Notes under the pieces: model-generated
Seen by the model: the letters and a program-made list of their open reading frames with translations, nothing else
The model's database searches: none
Told to the model about the DNA's origin: nothing
Source: CAVRRZ01 sp963723745
GTDB lineage: Bacteria; Actinomycetota; Actinomycetes; Mycobacteriales; Geodermatophilaceae
DNA length: 64,000 nucleotides
Reading direction: 5' to 3'
Assembly (NCBI GenBank): GCA_963723745.1
Contig: CAVRRZ010000005.1
Location: forward strand, 1,116,001-1,180,000
Made by a program: the position numbers and the translations under genes
Shown: piece by piece, positions 35,880 to 44,001 of the stretch
Layout: each line of letters starts with the position of its first letter
Position numbering within the stretch: position 1 is the stretch's first letter

Positions 35880-36518
35880 TCAGTTCTCCTTGTGGGTGTC
35901 GTCGCCGGGGGTGCCCGGCGAGGGAGAGAAGCGTTCGGCGAGCCCGGCCCAGCGCGGGTCGAGCAGCTCGTGCGAGTGGTCCTCGGGCAGGTCGTCGACC
36001 CGCTGGCCGCAGCCGACGCAGAGTCCGCCGCAGTCCTCGTCGCAGACCGGCGCCAGGGGCAGGGCCAGGACGACGACGTCGCGGGCCATCGGCTCGAGGT
36101 CGATCGCCTCGCCCTCGACGAGCCGGACCTCGTCCTCCTCGCTGGTCGCCTCGGTGGTGCTGCCCTCGTAGGCGAACAGCTCCTGCACGTCGAGGGTGAG
36201 CGTGTCCTCGATCGGCTCGAGGCAGCGGGCGCACGACCCGACCAGCGGCACCGTGATCTCACCGGAGACGAGCACGCCCTCCATGACCGACTCGAGGCGC
36301 AGGTCGAGCTGCACCTGCGCCCCCGCGGGGACGCCGATCAGCTCGACCTTCCAGCCCTCGGACGCCGGCAGGGTCCGGTGCAGCTCCTGCATCGACCCGG
36401 GTCGGCGGCCCAGCTCACGCAGCTCCACCTTCCAGGGGTTGGCTGCGGAACGCCGGCCCTCGGCGGGCCGGGGGCCCGGGGACACGGCGCCGGAGCGGCG
36501 CGGAACTGCGGCAGGCAT
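35880..36518 (-). CDS. yceD: DUF177 (YceD) family protein
   Basis: A 212-residue YceD/DUF177 protein. The conserved core runs from WKVELRELGRRPGSM through VSGEITVPLVGSCARCLEPIE to the C-terminal Cys pairs CDEDCGGLCVGCGQ and the final DPRWAGLAE. YceD homologues are linked to 23S rRNA or ribosome maturation in plants and bacteria. The ATG at 36518 fits; the long upstream open frame crosses the palindrome region and is rejected. The gene is immediately upstream of rpmF. The 274-base gap before it contains the palindrome at 36690-36748 and otherwise no gene. Confidence 0.92.
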   Translation of the reverse strand: MPAAVPRRSGAVSPGPRPAEGRRSAANPWKVELRELGRRPGSMQELHRTLPASEGWKVELIGVPAGAQVQLDLRLESVMEGVLVSGEITVPLVGSCARCLEPIEDTLTLDVQELFAYEGSTTEATSEEDEVRLVEGEAIDLEPMARDVVVLALPLAPVCDEDCGGLCVGCGQRVDDLPEDHSHELLDPRWAGLAERFSPSPGTPGDDTHKEN

Positions 36519-36689
36519 GTCGATGCTTCGTGGTCGGGAACGGGGGGCAGGTCGCGCGGGACCGTCTCCCGGTCGGGGGAGCCGGCAGCGATCGGACCAG
36601 GGATCGAGACTACCCGATCCCCCGCGGGCGCCGGTCGGCGCGCAGGTGTGACCCGGACCCGCCCCGCCGATGCGCCCCGGCCCGCCCCG

Positions 36690-36748
36690 GGCAATGGAAG
36701 CTCTACCTACGTATCGGGCCCCAGAACAGGGGTAGAGCTTCCATTGCC
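36690..36748. repeat. Long palindrome, family A copy 2
   Basis: Perfect 18-base arms (36690-36707, starting GGCAATGGAAGCTCTACC, and 36731-36748) flank a 23-base interior. The left side continues with TACGTA as in the copy at 11116-11174, but the matching right part is altered, so this copy has partly decayed. It lies 44 bases after the stop of the sepIVA-like gene and upstream of yceD. Sequence identity between the two copies shows a dispersed repeat family. Confidence 0.85.
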
Positions 36749-36792
36749 TCGGGACGGCGGCGGGAGAGCGGCCCACCCGACGCGTGCCACGG

Positions 36793-37482
36793 TCAGGGTT
36801 CGCGCAACGCCGTCCGTGCGGCGTCGACCGAGCGCATCATCCGCTCCAGGGAGCTGCCGAAGTCGGCCAGCCGGGTGTCGACGTACTCGTCGACCTCGGC
36901 CCGCATCCGCGCCACCTCGGCCTGGGTCTGCGCCCCGAGCTCGTCGGACTGGGCCAGCGCCCGCTGGTAGACCTCGGTCTCGGTGACCAGCCGGTCGTGC
37001 TCGGCCTGGCCCTCGGTGATGAGGAGGTCACGGCGCCGGCGGCCCTCCTCGACGAGTTCGGCCGCCTCGACCTCGGCCCGGGCCAGGATGTCCTCGGCGT
37101 CGGCCTGGGCGCGGGCGAGGAGGTCGTCGCGCTGCCGCCGGGCCACGCCCAGGATCTCGTCGCGCTGCCGCTGGGCCTGGGCCAGCATCTGATCGCTCTC
37201 GGTGCGGGTGCGCCCGGTGAGCCGCTCGGCCTCGGCCTGCGCGGCCTGCAGGATCTGGGTGCGCTGCTCGACGATCGCGCCGGCTGCCTGGACGTCCTCG
37301 GGCAGCGACTCGCGCAGGTCGTCGAGCAGATCGAGCAGGTGGTCGCGCGGCACCATGCACGAGCCCGACATCGGCACGTTGCGGGCGTTCTCGACGACGG
37401 TGGTGAGCTCGTCGACGGTCTCGTAGAGCCGGTAGACGACCTCGGTGACCCGCCCCTTGCGGGCGCCGGTGAGCTCGGTCAC
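36793..37482 (-). CDS. sepIVA: SepIVA-like DivIVA-domain coiled-coil protein
   Basis: A 229-residue protein with a short N-terminal module (VPRDHLLDLLDDLRESLPEDV) followed by a continuous coiled coil of Glu, Arg, Ala and Gln heptads (about 75-200). This matches the mycobacterial septation factor SepIVA (Rv2927c), also encoded next to the DUF177 gene. SepIVA works in late division and polar growth. The GTG at 37482 has GGGGGAG upstream and overlaps the coaD stop (GTGA). Automatic annotation sometimes mislabels such proteins as ATP synthase subunit b. The gene name is assigned by similarity and position, not by test. Confidence 0.8.
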   Translation of the reverse strand: MTELTGARKGRVTEVVYRLYETVDELTTVVENARNVPMSGSCMVPRDHLLDLLDDLRESLPEDVQAAGAIVEQRTQILQAAQAEAERLTGRTRTESDQMLAQAQRQRDEILGVARRQRDDLLARAQADAEDILARAEVEAAELVEEGRRRRDLLITEGQAEHDRLVTETEVYQRALAQSDELGAQTQAEVARMRAEVDEYVDTRLADFGSSLERMMRSVDAARTALREP

Positions 37483-37982
37483 GGTTTCTCCCCCTGCGAC
37501 CGGCGGTGCTCCTCGCGGGCGAGCAGCAGCCGCGCGTGCACCGCCTTGGGAACCAGCGACGAGACGTCGCCGCCGAAGAGCGCGATCTGCTTGACCAGGC
37601 TCGAGCTCAGGTGCCCGACCTGCGGCGCGGTCGGCACGAACAGGGTTTCGATACCGGCCAGTTCGCGGTTCATCTGCGCCATCTGCAACTCGTACTCGAA
37701 GTCGCTGACCGCGCGCAGTCCCTTGACGATCACCGGCACGTCGTGGGCGCGGCAGTAGTCGACGAGCAGACCCTGGAAGCTGTCGACCCGCACGTTCGGC
37801 AGCTCGGCCACCGCGTCGCGCAGCAGCTCCATGCGCTCCTCGACGGGGAACAGCCCGGCCTTGCCCGGGTTCACGAGCACGGCGACGACCAGTTCGTCGT
37901 ACAGGCCGGCGGCGCGGAAGATCACGTCGACGTGCCCATTGGTGACCGGGTCGAACGAGCCCGGACAGACGGCGCGTCTCAC
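37479..37982 (-). CDS. coaD: Phosphopantetheine adenylyltransferase
   Basis: CoaD makes dephospho-CoA from 4'-phosphopantetheine and ATP. The 167 residues start with RRAVCPGSFDPVTNGHVD (nucleotidyltransferase TxGH motif, His17) and include VIVKGLRAVSDFEYELQMA and the ATP site SSSLVKQIA. The GTG at 37982 overlaps the rsmD stop, and its own end overlaps sepIVA. The rsmD-coaD pair is conserved widely. Confidence 0.96.
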   Translation of the reverse strand: MRRAVCPGSFDPVTNGHVDVIFRAAGLYDELVVAVLVNPGKAGLFPVEERMELLRDAVAELPNVRVDSFQGLLVDYCRAHDVPVIVKGLRAVSDFEYELQMAQMNRELAGIETLFVPTAPQVGHLSSSLVKQIALFGGDVSSLVPKAVHARLLLAREEHRRSQGEKP

Positions 37983-38533
37983 GGGGAGCGACCGTACCGG
38001 AGCACGGCCTCGCCGTAGCGCCGTTCGCGCAGTCCGGCCAGGGGTGTCGGCCACACCCACTCGGACTCCCGGCTCGACCGCTCGACGACGACGACGGCCT
38101 CGGGCGCGAGCCACCCGTGCTCGACCAGCCCGCGCAGCACTCCCTGGACCTCCGCCGCCGGGGTGTCGTACGGCGGATCGGCCAGCACCAGGTCGAACGA
38201 GCGCGGCGCCGGACCGGCCACCACAGCGGGCACCGAGCCCCGCAGCACCCGCCCACCGGGGAGCCCGACGGCGGCCAGGTTCGCCTCGATCACGGGCAGC
38301 ACCTTCGGCGAGGACTCCACGAAGACGACCGACTCGGCGCCCCGGGACAGCGCCTCGATGCCCAGCGCCCCCGAGCCGGCGTAGAGGTCGAGGACGGCGG
38401 CTCCGTCGAGGTCGAGCAGGCTGCCGAGCGAGTTGAACAGGGCCTCGCGGGCCCGGTCGCCGGTGGGCCGCACGCCCGTCGGCGGCACCTTCAGCCGCCT
38501 TCCGCGGGCCAGCCCGGCGATCACCCGCGTCAC
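37979..38533 (-). CDS. rsmD: 16S rRNA (guanine966-N2)-methyltransferase RsmD
   Basis: A 184-residue SAM-dependent methyltransferase of the small subunit. SAM-binding motif I is VLDLYAGSGALGIEALSRGA, the catalytic motif LADPPYDTP, and the start TRVIAGLARGRRLKVPPTGVRPT is typical. The GTG at 38533 overlaps the recG stop (GTGA). It is part of the tightly overlapping run DAK2-recG-rsmD-coaD-sepIVA, all with four-base overlaps. Confidence 0.95.
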   Translation of the reverse strand: MTRVIAGLARGRRLKVPPTGVRPTGDRAREALFNSLGSLLDLDGAAVLDLYAGSGALGIEALSRGAESVVFVESSPKVLPVIEANLAAVGLPGGRVLRGSVPAVVAGPAPRSFDLVLADPPYDTPAAEVQGVLRGLVEHGWLAPEAVVVVERSSRESEWVWPTPLAGLRERRYGEAVLRYGRSP

Positions 38534-40719
38534 GCCTTCTCCAACCACTCCGCGCGCTCGTCGGTGGCCAGCGCCGCGACCTCCTGGGCCAGCAGCGGGT
38601 GGTCGGCCAGCCCCCGGCCGGTCTCCAGCAGCCCGGTCGCCTCGGCCCGCGCCTCGGCGATGAGCTCCTCGTCCTCCAGCAGCGACAGCAGCCGGATGCC
38701 CGAGCGGCGTCCGGACTGCGCGGCGCCCAGCACGTCGCCCTCGCGACGGGTCTCCAGGTCCAGCCGGGCGAGCTCGAAACCGTCCGACGTGGCGGCGACG
38801 GCCGCCAGCCGCTGGCCGGACGGCGACCCCGAGGGCGCCTCGGTGACCAGCAGGCAGAGGCCGGCGTGCCGGCCGCGGGCCACCCGGCCGCGCAGCTGGT
38901 GCAGCTGGCTGACGCCGAAGCGCTCGGAGTCCATGACCACCATCACGGTGGCGTTGGGGACGTCGACGCCGACCTCGATCACGGTGGTGGCGACCAGGAC
39001 GTCGATCTCGCCGGCGGCGAAGGCCCGCATCCGGGCCTCCTTCTCGTCGGCGGTCAGCCGCCCGTGCAGCACCTCGAGGCGCAGCCCGGCCAGCGGCCCC
39101 GAGCGCAGCATCTCGGCGACGTCGAGCACCGCCAGGGGCGGGCGGCGCTGCTCCCGGCCGTCGTCGTCCGGGGCGCCGTCGGCGTCGTCGGGCTCCTCGC
39201 CGGTCGGCTCGTCGTCGCCGATCCGCGGGCACACCACGTAGGCCTGCCGGCCGGCCGCGACCTCCTCGCGCAGTCGCTGCCAGGCCCGGTCCAGCCAGGC
39301 CGGCTTCTCCCCCGTCGGGACGACGGACGACGACACCCCGCCGCGCCCGCTCGGCAGCTGCCGCAGCGTGGAGATCTCGAGGTCGCCGTAGACGGTCATG
39401 GCGACGGTGCGCGGGATCGGGGTCGCCGTCATGACCAGCACGTGCGGCGGCCGGGCGCCCTTGGCGCGCAGCGCGTCGCGCTGCTCGACGCCGAAGCGGT
39501 GCTGCTCGTCGACCACGACCAGGCCGAGGTCGGCGAACTCGACGCCCTGCTGGAGCAGCGCGTGGGTGCCGACGACGATGCCCGCCCGCCCCTCGGCGAC
39601 CTCGGCCAGCGCCTCGCGGCGGGCGGCGGCCTTCAGCGAGCCGGTGAGCAGCGTGACCCGCGTGCCGTCGGGGTCGCCGTCGAGCTCGCCGGCCCGGCCC
39701 AGCGGCCCGAGCAGCTCGCGGATGCCGCGGACGTGCTGCGCGGCGAGCACCTCGGTGGGCGCGAGCAGCGCGGCCTGCCCGCCGGCGTCCACGACCTGGG
39801 CCATGGCCCGCAGCGCGACCACCGTCTTGCCGGAGCCGACCTCGCCCTGCAGCAGCCGGTGCATCGGGTGGTCGCGGTCGAGCTCGGCGGCCAGGTCCTC
39901 CCCCACCTCCCGCTGACCCTCGGTCAGCTCGAAGGGCAGCGCTGTGTCGACCGCGTCGAGCAGACCGGCGCGCCGGCGGGGGCGCGCGGTGCCGGGCTCG
40001 AGGGCTGCGGCCCGACGTCGCGCGGCCAGGGTGAGCTGGAGGGTGAGCGCCTCGTCCCACTTCAGCCGGTGCTCGGCGCGCTCGACGTCCTCCATCGTGG
40101 TCGGCCGGTGGATGTCGAGCAGCGCGGCGGGCAGCGACAGCAGGCCGTACCGCGTGCGGATGCTCTCGGGCAGGGGGTCGCTGACCAGGTGCCCGAGCTG
40201 CCCGCCGGGCCCGAGCAGGGTGCGCAGCGAGCGCTGGAGGACCCAGCTCGACACCTCTTTGCTGGCCGGGTAGATCGGCACGAGGGCGCGCGCCCAGTCG
40301 GTGTCGTCGTCGGCGCTGTCGAGCAGGTGCATGTCGGGGTGGGCGAACTGCTTCTTGCCCTTGTACTCACCGACCGTCCCGGCGAACAGGCCCCAGGCAC
40401 CGGTCTTGAGCGAGGCGTGCTTGCGGCTGAAGAAGACCAGCGTCATCGAGCCCTGGCCGTCGCCCACGACCACCTCGGTGATCATGCCGTGCCGGCGCTG
40501 CATCCTGCGGGTGCTCACCGAGCGGACCTGGGCGAGGACGGTGACCCGGTCCCCGACCTGCACGTCCTTGAGGTCGGTCTGCTCGCCACGCTGGGCGTAC
40601 CGGCGCGGGTAGTGGCGCAGCAGGTCGCCCACCGTGTGCAGGCCGAGTGACTCGGCCATCGGTGCGGCCGTCTTCGTGCCCAGGGCCTTGGCGAGCGGGG
40701 TGCTCATCTCGAGGTTCAC
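38530..40719 (-). CDS. recG: ATP-dependent DNA helicase RecG
   Basis: RecG remodels stalled replication forks and Holliday junctions. The 729 residues contain the N-terminal wedge/OB domain (VGDRVTVLAQVRSV), Walker A GEVGSGKTVVALRAM, the DEQH box (VVVDEQHRFGVEQR), motif III TATPIPRT, and the C-terminal motifs TTVIEVGVDVPNA and HQLRGRVARG. An acidic insert (about 460-480, DDEPTGEEPDDADGAPDDDG) is lineage-specific. The GTG at 40719 overlaps the DAK2 stop; a second ATG lies 12 bases downstream. Confidence 0.96.
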   Translation of the reverse strand: MNLEMSTPLAKALGTKTAAPMAESLGLHTVGDLLRHYPRRYAQRGEQTDLKDVQVGDRVTVLAQVRSVSTRRMQRRHGMITEVVVGDGQGSMTLVFFSRKHASLKTGAWGLFAGTVGEYKGKKQFAHPDMHLLDSADDDTDWARALVPIYPASKEVSSWVLQRSLRTLLGPGGQLGHLVSDPLPESIRTRYGLLSLPAALLDIHRPTTMEDVERAEHRLKWDEALTLQLTLAARRRAAALEPGTARPRRRAGLLDAVDTALPFELTEGQREVGEDLAAELDRDHPMHRLLQGEVGSGKTVVALRAMAQVVDAGGQAALLAPTEVLAAQHVRGIRELLGPLGRAGELDGDPDGTRVTLLTGSLKAAARREALAEVAEGRAGIVVGTHALLQQGVEFADLGLVVVDEQHRFGVEQRDALRAKGARPPHVLVMTATPIPRTVAMTVYGDLEISTLRQLPSGRGGVSSSVVPTGEKPAWLDRAWQRLREEVAAGRQAYVVCPRIGDDEPTGEEPDDADGAPDDDGREQRRPPLAVLDVAEMLRSGPLAGLRLEVLHGRLTADEKEARMRAFAAGEIDVLVATTVIEVGVDVPNATVMVVMDSERFGVSQLHQLRGRVARGRHAGLCLLVTEAPSGSPSGQRLAAVAATSDGFELARLDLETRREGDVLGAAQSGRRSGIRLLSLLEDEELIAEARAEATGLLETGRGLADHPLLAQEVAALATDERAEWLEKA

Positions 40720-42353
40720 TCGACGCCCACCTGCAGCGGGATCGCGGCCGGTCCGGCGTCGTAGCGGGTCACCTCGACCGTCGGGTGCTGTCGGGACAGG
40801 TGCCGGCAGACGGTGTCGCCGAGGCCCGCGTCGGGGCCGACGACCAGGGTGGCCAGCTCGCCGCCGGCCGACAGCAGCCGGTCGAGCAGGTCGCAGGCCA
40901 CGGTGGCGGCGTCGGGGCCGATGACCACGACGTCGCCCTCCGCGCTGCCCAGCACGTCGCCGGGCTGGCAGCGGCCCGCCGAGGTGAGCGCCTCCTGCTC
41001 GGCGACGGTCACCTCGGCCCAGCGGGTCGCCGCGGCCGCCTCGGCCATCGCGACGACGTCGTCGCCGAAGCGGCGGGCCGGGTCGGACACGGCGCAGGCC
41101 GCCAGCCCCTGGACCGGCGAGGCGGTGGGCACCACGACGACGTCGCGGCCGAGGTCGCGGGCGCGGGCCGCCGCCCGCCCCGCCGCGCTGGTCAGCGAGG
41201 GGCCGTTGGGCAGCACGACGCAGTCCTGCGCGGTGCAGGCGATCAGCTCGGTCAGCAGGTCGTCCTCGGTGACGCCGCCCGGCCCGCACGGGACGACGCG
41301 CACGCCCTCGCCGGTGAACAGCTCGGCGAGGCCGCCGTCCTGGGGCACCACCGCGACGATCGCGCGACGGCCGGGCACGGGCGTCGGCGTGCGCACGGGA
41401 GCCAGCGGGGTGACCCGGATGTTGTACGGCCGGCCGGTCTCGATGCCGGCCTCGATGGCGGCGCCGATGTCCTCGACGTGCACGTGGACGTTCCACTCGC
41501 GGCCCGAGGGGGTGTCGACGCCGACGACGACCAGGCTGTCGCCCAGCCCGGCCAGCTTCTCCTGCAGGCGCGCCACGGCCACCTCGTCGCTGTCGGCGAG
41601 CAGGTACTGCACCTCGCTGCCGTGGCCCGGCGGCGGCTCGTGCGGTAGGTCGTCGGCGTGCCCGTGGTGCCCCCGGCCGGCGGGCTCCCGACGGGTCAGC
41701 GCGGGCCGCGCGGGTTCGACGCCGGTGACGACGGCGACCAGGGCGTCCAGGACGAAGCACAGGCCCGCCCCACCCGCGTCGACGACACCGGCCTCGCGCA
41801 GCACCTCGAGCTGGTCGGTGGTGGCGTCGAGGGCCCGGCGCGCGCCGTCGGCCGCGGCACCGACGACGTCGGCGAGCTCGGAGCGGCCCTCGTCGACGGC
41901 GAGGGCGGCCGCTCCCGCCGCACCGCGGGCGACGGTGAGCAGCGTGCCCTCCTCCGGGTCGGCCACCGCGGAGTAGGCACTGTCGGCCGCCTTCTGCAGC
42001 GCGGCGGCGAACGTCGCCCCGTCGGCCGGGGGCTGCGGGGCGAGCTGGTCGGCCAGACCGCGCAGGAGCTGGGCGAGGATCGTGCCCGAGTTGCCCCGGG
42101 CACCCAGCACCGCGCCGCGGGCCACCAGGGTCCACGTCGACTCCGGGGCCGCGCCGGTGCTCGCGGAGCGTTCGAGGCCCTTGTCGAGGGTCTCGAGGGC
42201 GGCGAAGGCGGTGAGCAGCATGTTGGTGCCGGTGTCGCCGTCGGGCACGGGGAAGACGTTGAGGTCGTCGAGGCTGCCCCTGCACCTGGACAGCGCATCG
42301 ACCGCGGCCCGGCACCACTGACCGACCGCGACGTCGTCGAGCGCCGCCAGCAC
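40716..42353 (-). CDS. DAK2-domain (FakA/YloV-like) protein
   Basis: A 545-residue protein with an N-terminal DAK2 nucleotide-binding domain (LNVFPVPDGDTGTNM, then GARGNSGTILAQLLRG and GVVDAGGAGLCFVLDAL) and a C-terminal FakA-type region. In Firmicutes FakA phosphorylates fatty acids bound to FakB/DegV proteins; the same role here is inferred. A His/Gly/Pro-rich linker (about 230-250) joins the halves. It stands before recG with a four-base overlap and diverges from rpmB, an arrangement conserved in actinobacteria. Confidence 0.9.
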   Translation of the reverse strand: MLAALDDVAVGQWCRAAVDALSRCRGSLDDLNVFPVPDGDTGTNMLLTAFAALETLDKGLERSASTGAAPESTWTLVARGAVLGARGNSGTILAQLLRGLADQLAPQPPADGATFAAALQKAADSAYSAVADPEEGTLLTVARGAAGAAALAVDEGRSELADVVGAAADGARRALDATTDQLEVLREAGVVDAGGAGLCFVLDALVAVVTGVEPARPALTRREPAGRGHHGHADDLPHEPPPGHGSEVQYLLADSDEVAVARLQEKLAGLGDSLVVVGVDTPSGREWNVHVHVEDIGAAIEAGIETGRPYNIRVTPLAPVRTPTPVPGRRAIVAVVPQDGGLAELFTGEGVRVVPCGPGGVTEDDLLTELIACTAQDCVVLPNGPSLTSAAGRAAARARDLGRDVVVVPTASPVQGLAACAVSDPARRFGDDVVAMAEAAAATRWAEVTVAEQEALTSAGRCQPGDVLGSAEGDVVVIGPDAATVACDLLDRLLSAGGELATLVVGPDAGLGDTVCRHLSRQHPTVEVTRYDAGPAAIPLQVGVE

Positions 42354-42449
42354 GGCCGGAGGTTACCTTCCGGGTGCGACCGTTCCGGTCTCCTCCGGGG
42401 CTCCGGCACCCGTCCGGGGGCCGTGGCGGCACTGCCTGCGAGGACCGGC

Positions 42450-42455
42450 TAGACT
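42450..42455 (+). promoter_or_regulatory. Candidate -10 element for rpmB
   Basis: TAGACT fits the actinobacterial TANNNT -10 element and lies 73 bases before the rpmB start, in the short region between divergent DAK2 and rpmB. A clear -35 hexamer was not found. Confidence 0.35.
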
Positions 42456-42527
42456 GATCGACGGTCTTTGCGGAGGCGCCTCGTGGTGCCCCGCCCATCT
42501 TGTTCAACTTTCTGGGAGTGATCCACC

Positions 42528-42719
42528 GTGGCTGCCGTGTGCGACGTCTGTGGCAAGGGGCCCGGTTTCGGTATGTCGGTGTCGCACTCGCACCGCCGCA
42601 CGCCGCGCCGTTGGAACCCGAACATCCAGTCCGTGCGGGCGCTGATCGCCCCCGGCAACCGTCGCCGGATCAACGCGTGCACGTCGTGCATCCGCGCCGG
42701 CAAGGTCGCCCGCGCCTGA
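42528..42719 (+). CDS. rpmB: Ribosomal protein bL28
   Basis: A 63-residue L28 beginning AAVCDVCGKGPGFGMSVSHSH with a CxxC pair, matched by a second pair in NACTSCIRAGKV, so it is the zinc-binding form. RRWNPNIQSVRAL is a family hallmark. It starts with GTG, with GGGAG upstream, and is followed by a strong terminator. Its monocistronic position opposite DAK2-recG is conserved. Confidence 0.96.
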   Translation: MAAVCDVCGKGPGFGMSVSHSHRRTPRRWNPNIQSVRALIAPGNRRRINACTSCIRAGKVARA

Positions 42720-42803
42720 CGACGGCCGCGGGAGCCTCGCAGCGAGGGGCGGACCGCGGCGCGGAGTCAGGCCGATGGCAGAGCCTGAGCTGACGCTCGT
42801 CGG

Positions 42804-42838
42804 AAGAACCCCGGAGGTCGACGACCTCCGGGGTTCTT
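42804..42838. terminator. Strong bidirectional terminator between rpmB and a minus-strand gene
   Basis: Seventeen-base perfect arms (42804-42820 and 42822-42838) form a hairpin with AAGAACC at one foot and GGTTCTTTC at the other. It lies 85 bases after rpmB and 15 bases from the stop of the convergent kinase-like gene, so it can serve both. Confidence 0.85.
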
Positions 42839-42853
42839 TCGCGTACGCGCGGA

Positions 42854-43483
42854 TCAGCCGAGGCCGATCCTCCGGTCCTGCGCCGCGGTGACGATCACGT
42901 CGGTGACGGCGGACAGCGACAGCGCCGTAGTGTCCACCACCAGGTGGTAGTTGTCCGCCGACGCCGGATCGCAGCGGTAGAAGTGCCGCACGTAGGCCTC
43001 GCGCGCCCGGTCGTTGGTCTCCATCTCGCGGCGGACCTCGTCCCACGGCCGGCCCGATCGGGCGACCACCGCCTCCAGCCGCCGCTCCTGCGGGCCGTCG
43101 AGACGCACGTGCAGGGTGTCGGCGCGCTGCCCCAGCACCATGGCGGCGGCCCGGCCGAGGACCACGCCCCCGGGCCCGTCGGCGATCTCCAGGAGCAGCC
43201 GCTCGGTCTGCTGCCGGTAGGCGCGCTCGTCGGGCAGTGCGGACGTCGGCAGCACGCCGCCGACGGGGTCGGGCATCGTGCCCAGCGACGCGACCAGCCG
43301 CCAGATGCCGCGGACGACGGTCTCGTCGTTGGCCTCCGCCTCGGCCACCGGCACGCCGAGCCGGCCGGCCACCTGAGCCGGGATCGCCCGGTCGTGGAAC
43401 GGCAGGCCGAGCCGTTCGGCCACCGCCGGCCCGATCTCGGCGCCGCCGGCCCCGTAGGAGGCGGAGATGGTCACGACGCCCAT
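42854..43483 (-). CDS. Cytidylate-kinase-like family protein
   Basis: A 209-residue P-loop protein of the cytidylate-kinase-like group (not canonical Cmk). The nucleotide-binding start is VTISASYGAGGAEIGPAVAE with a modified P loop; later come GVVLGRAAAMVLG, HVRLDGPQERR and the lid-like region NDRAREAYVRHFYRCDPASADNYH, followed by VVDTTALS. The substrate is unknown. The ATG at 43483 overlaps the GNAT gene by 13 bases, so the two are coupled. Not part of the conserved core order, hence probably an accessory gene. Confidence 0.82.
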   Translation of the reverse strand: MGVVTISASYGAGGAEIGPAVAERLGLPFHDRAIPAQVAGRLGVPVAEAEANDETVVRGIWRLVASLGTMPDPVGGVLPTSALPDERAYRQQTERLLLEIADGPGGVVLGRAAAMVLGQRADTLHVRLDGPQERRLEAVVARSGRPWDEVRREMETNDRAREAYVRHFYRCDPASADNYHLVVDTTALSLSAVTDVIVTAAQDRRIGLG

Positions 43484-44001
43484 GGCTGGTCTCCCTCGTC
43501 GACGTCGTCCCCGATCCGCTTGCCGAGGAAGACCGCGTTCGGCGAGCAGGCGTAGGGCCCGTAGCCGGGCACCGGGCCGTACCCGGCGGCCGCGTAGAGC
43601 GCGAGCGCCTCGGGCTGCCGGTCCCCGCTGTTGAGCACGATCGACCGGTGACCGGCGCGCGCCGCGCTGTCCTCCAGCGCGTCGACGATCAGCTGCGCGA
43701 GTCCGCGCCGCCGGAACCCCGGCGCCACGTAGACGCGCTTGATCTCCGCCTGACCGTCGACGACCGTGCGCCATCCGCCGCAGCCGGCCGGCGCCCCGTC
43801 GACCTCGGCGACGAGGAACAGCCCCAGCGGCGGCTCGAACTCGCCGGGCTCGACGACGGCGGCGTCCCGGCCGCCGTAGCGCTGCACGTACTCCTGCTGC
43901 ACCTGCTCGACGAGGTGCTGCACCAGCGGATCGGCGTAGGGCAGCGCCCGCAGGACCGCCCGGCCGCCGTCGCGCAGCACGCAGTCAGCCGAAGTGGACA
44001 T
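43471..44001 (-). CDS. GNAT-family N-acetyltransferase
   Basis: A 176-residue acetyltransferase. The CoA-binding motif is KRVYVAPGFRRRGLAQLIVDALE, followed by IVLNSGDRQPEALALYAAAGY, the usual motif B. The acceptor cannot be predicted. The ATG at 44001 lies inside the end of thiL (17-base overlap) and its own end overlaps the kinase-like gene, so the three form one transcript. Confidence 0.88.
   Translation of the reverse strand: MSTSADCVLRDGGRAVLRALPYADPLVQHLVEQVQQEYVQRYGGRDAAVVEPGEFEPPLGLFLVAEVDGAPAGCGGWRTVVDGQAEIKRVYVAPGFRRRGLAQLIVDALEDSAARAGHRSIVLNSGDRQPEALALYAAAGYGPVPGYGPYACSPNAVFLGKRIGDDVDEGDQPWAS

Noticed and set aside
34334..36199. Very long plus-strand open frame opposite mutM, rnc and rpmF
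   Set aside because: It is antisense to well-identified genes, has no domain, and is Arg/Gly/Val-rich as expected for shadow frames in GC-rich DNA. The same applies to other long antisense frames, such as 606-1790, 19053-21257 and 29747-31546.
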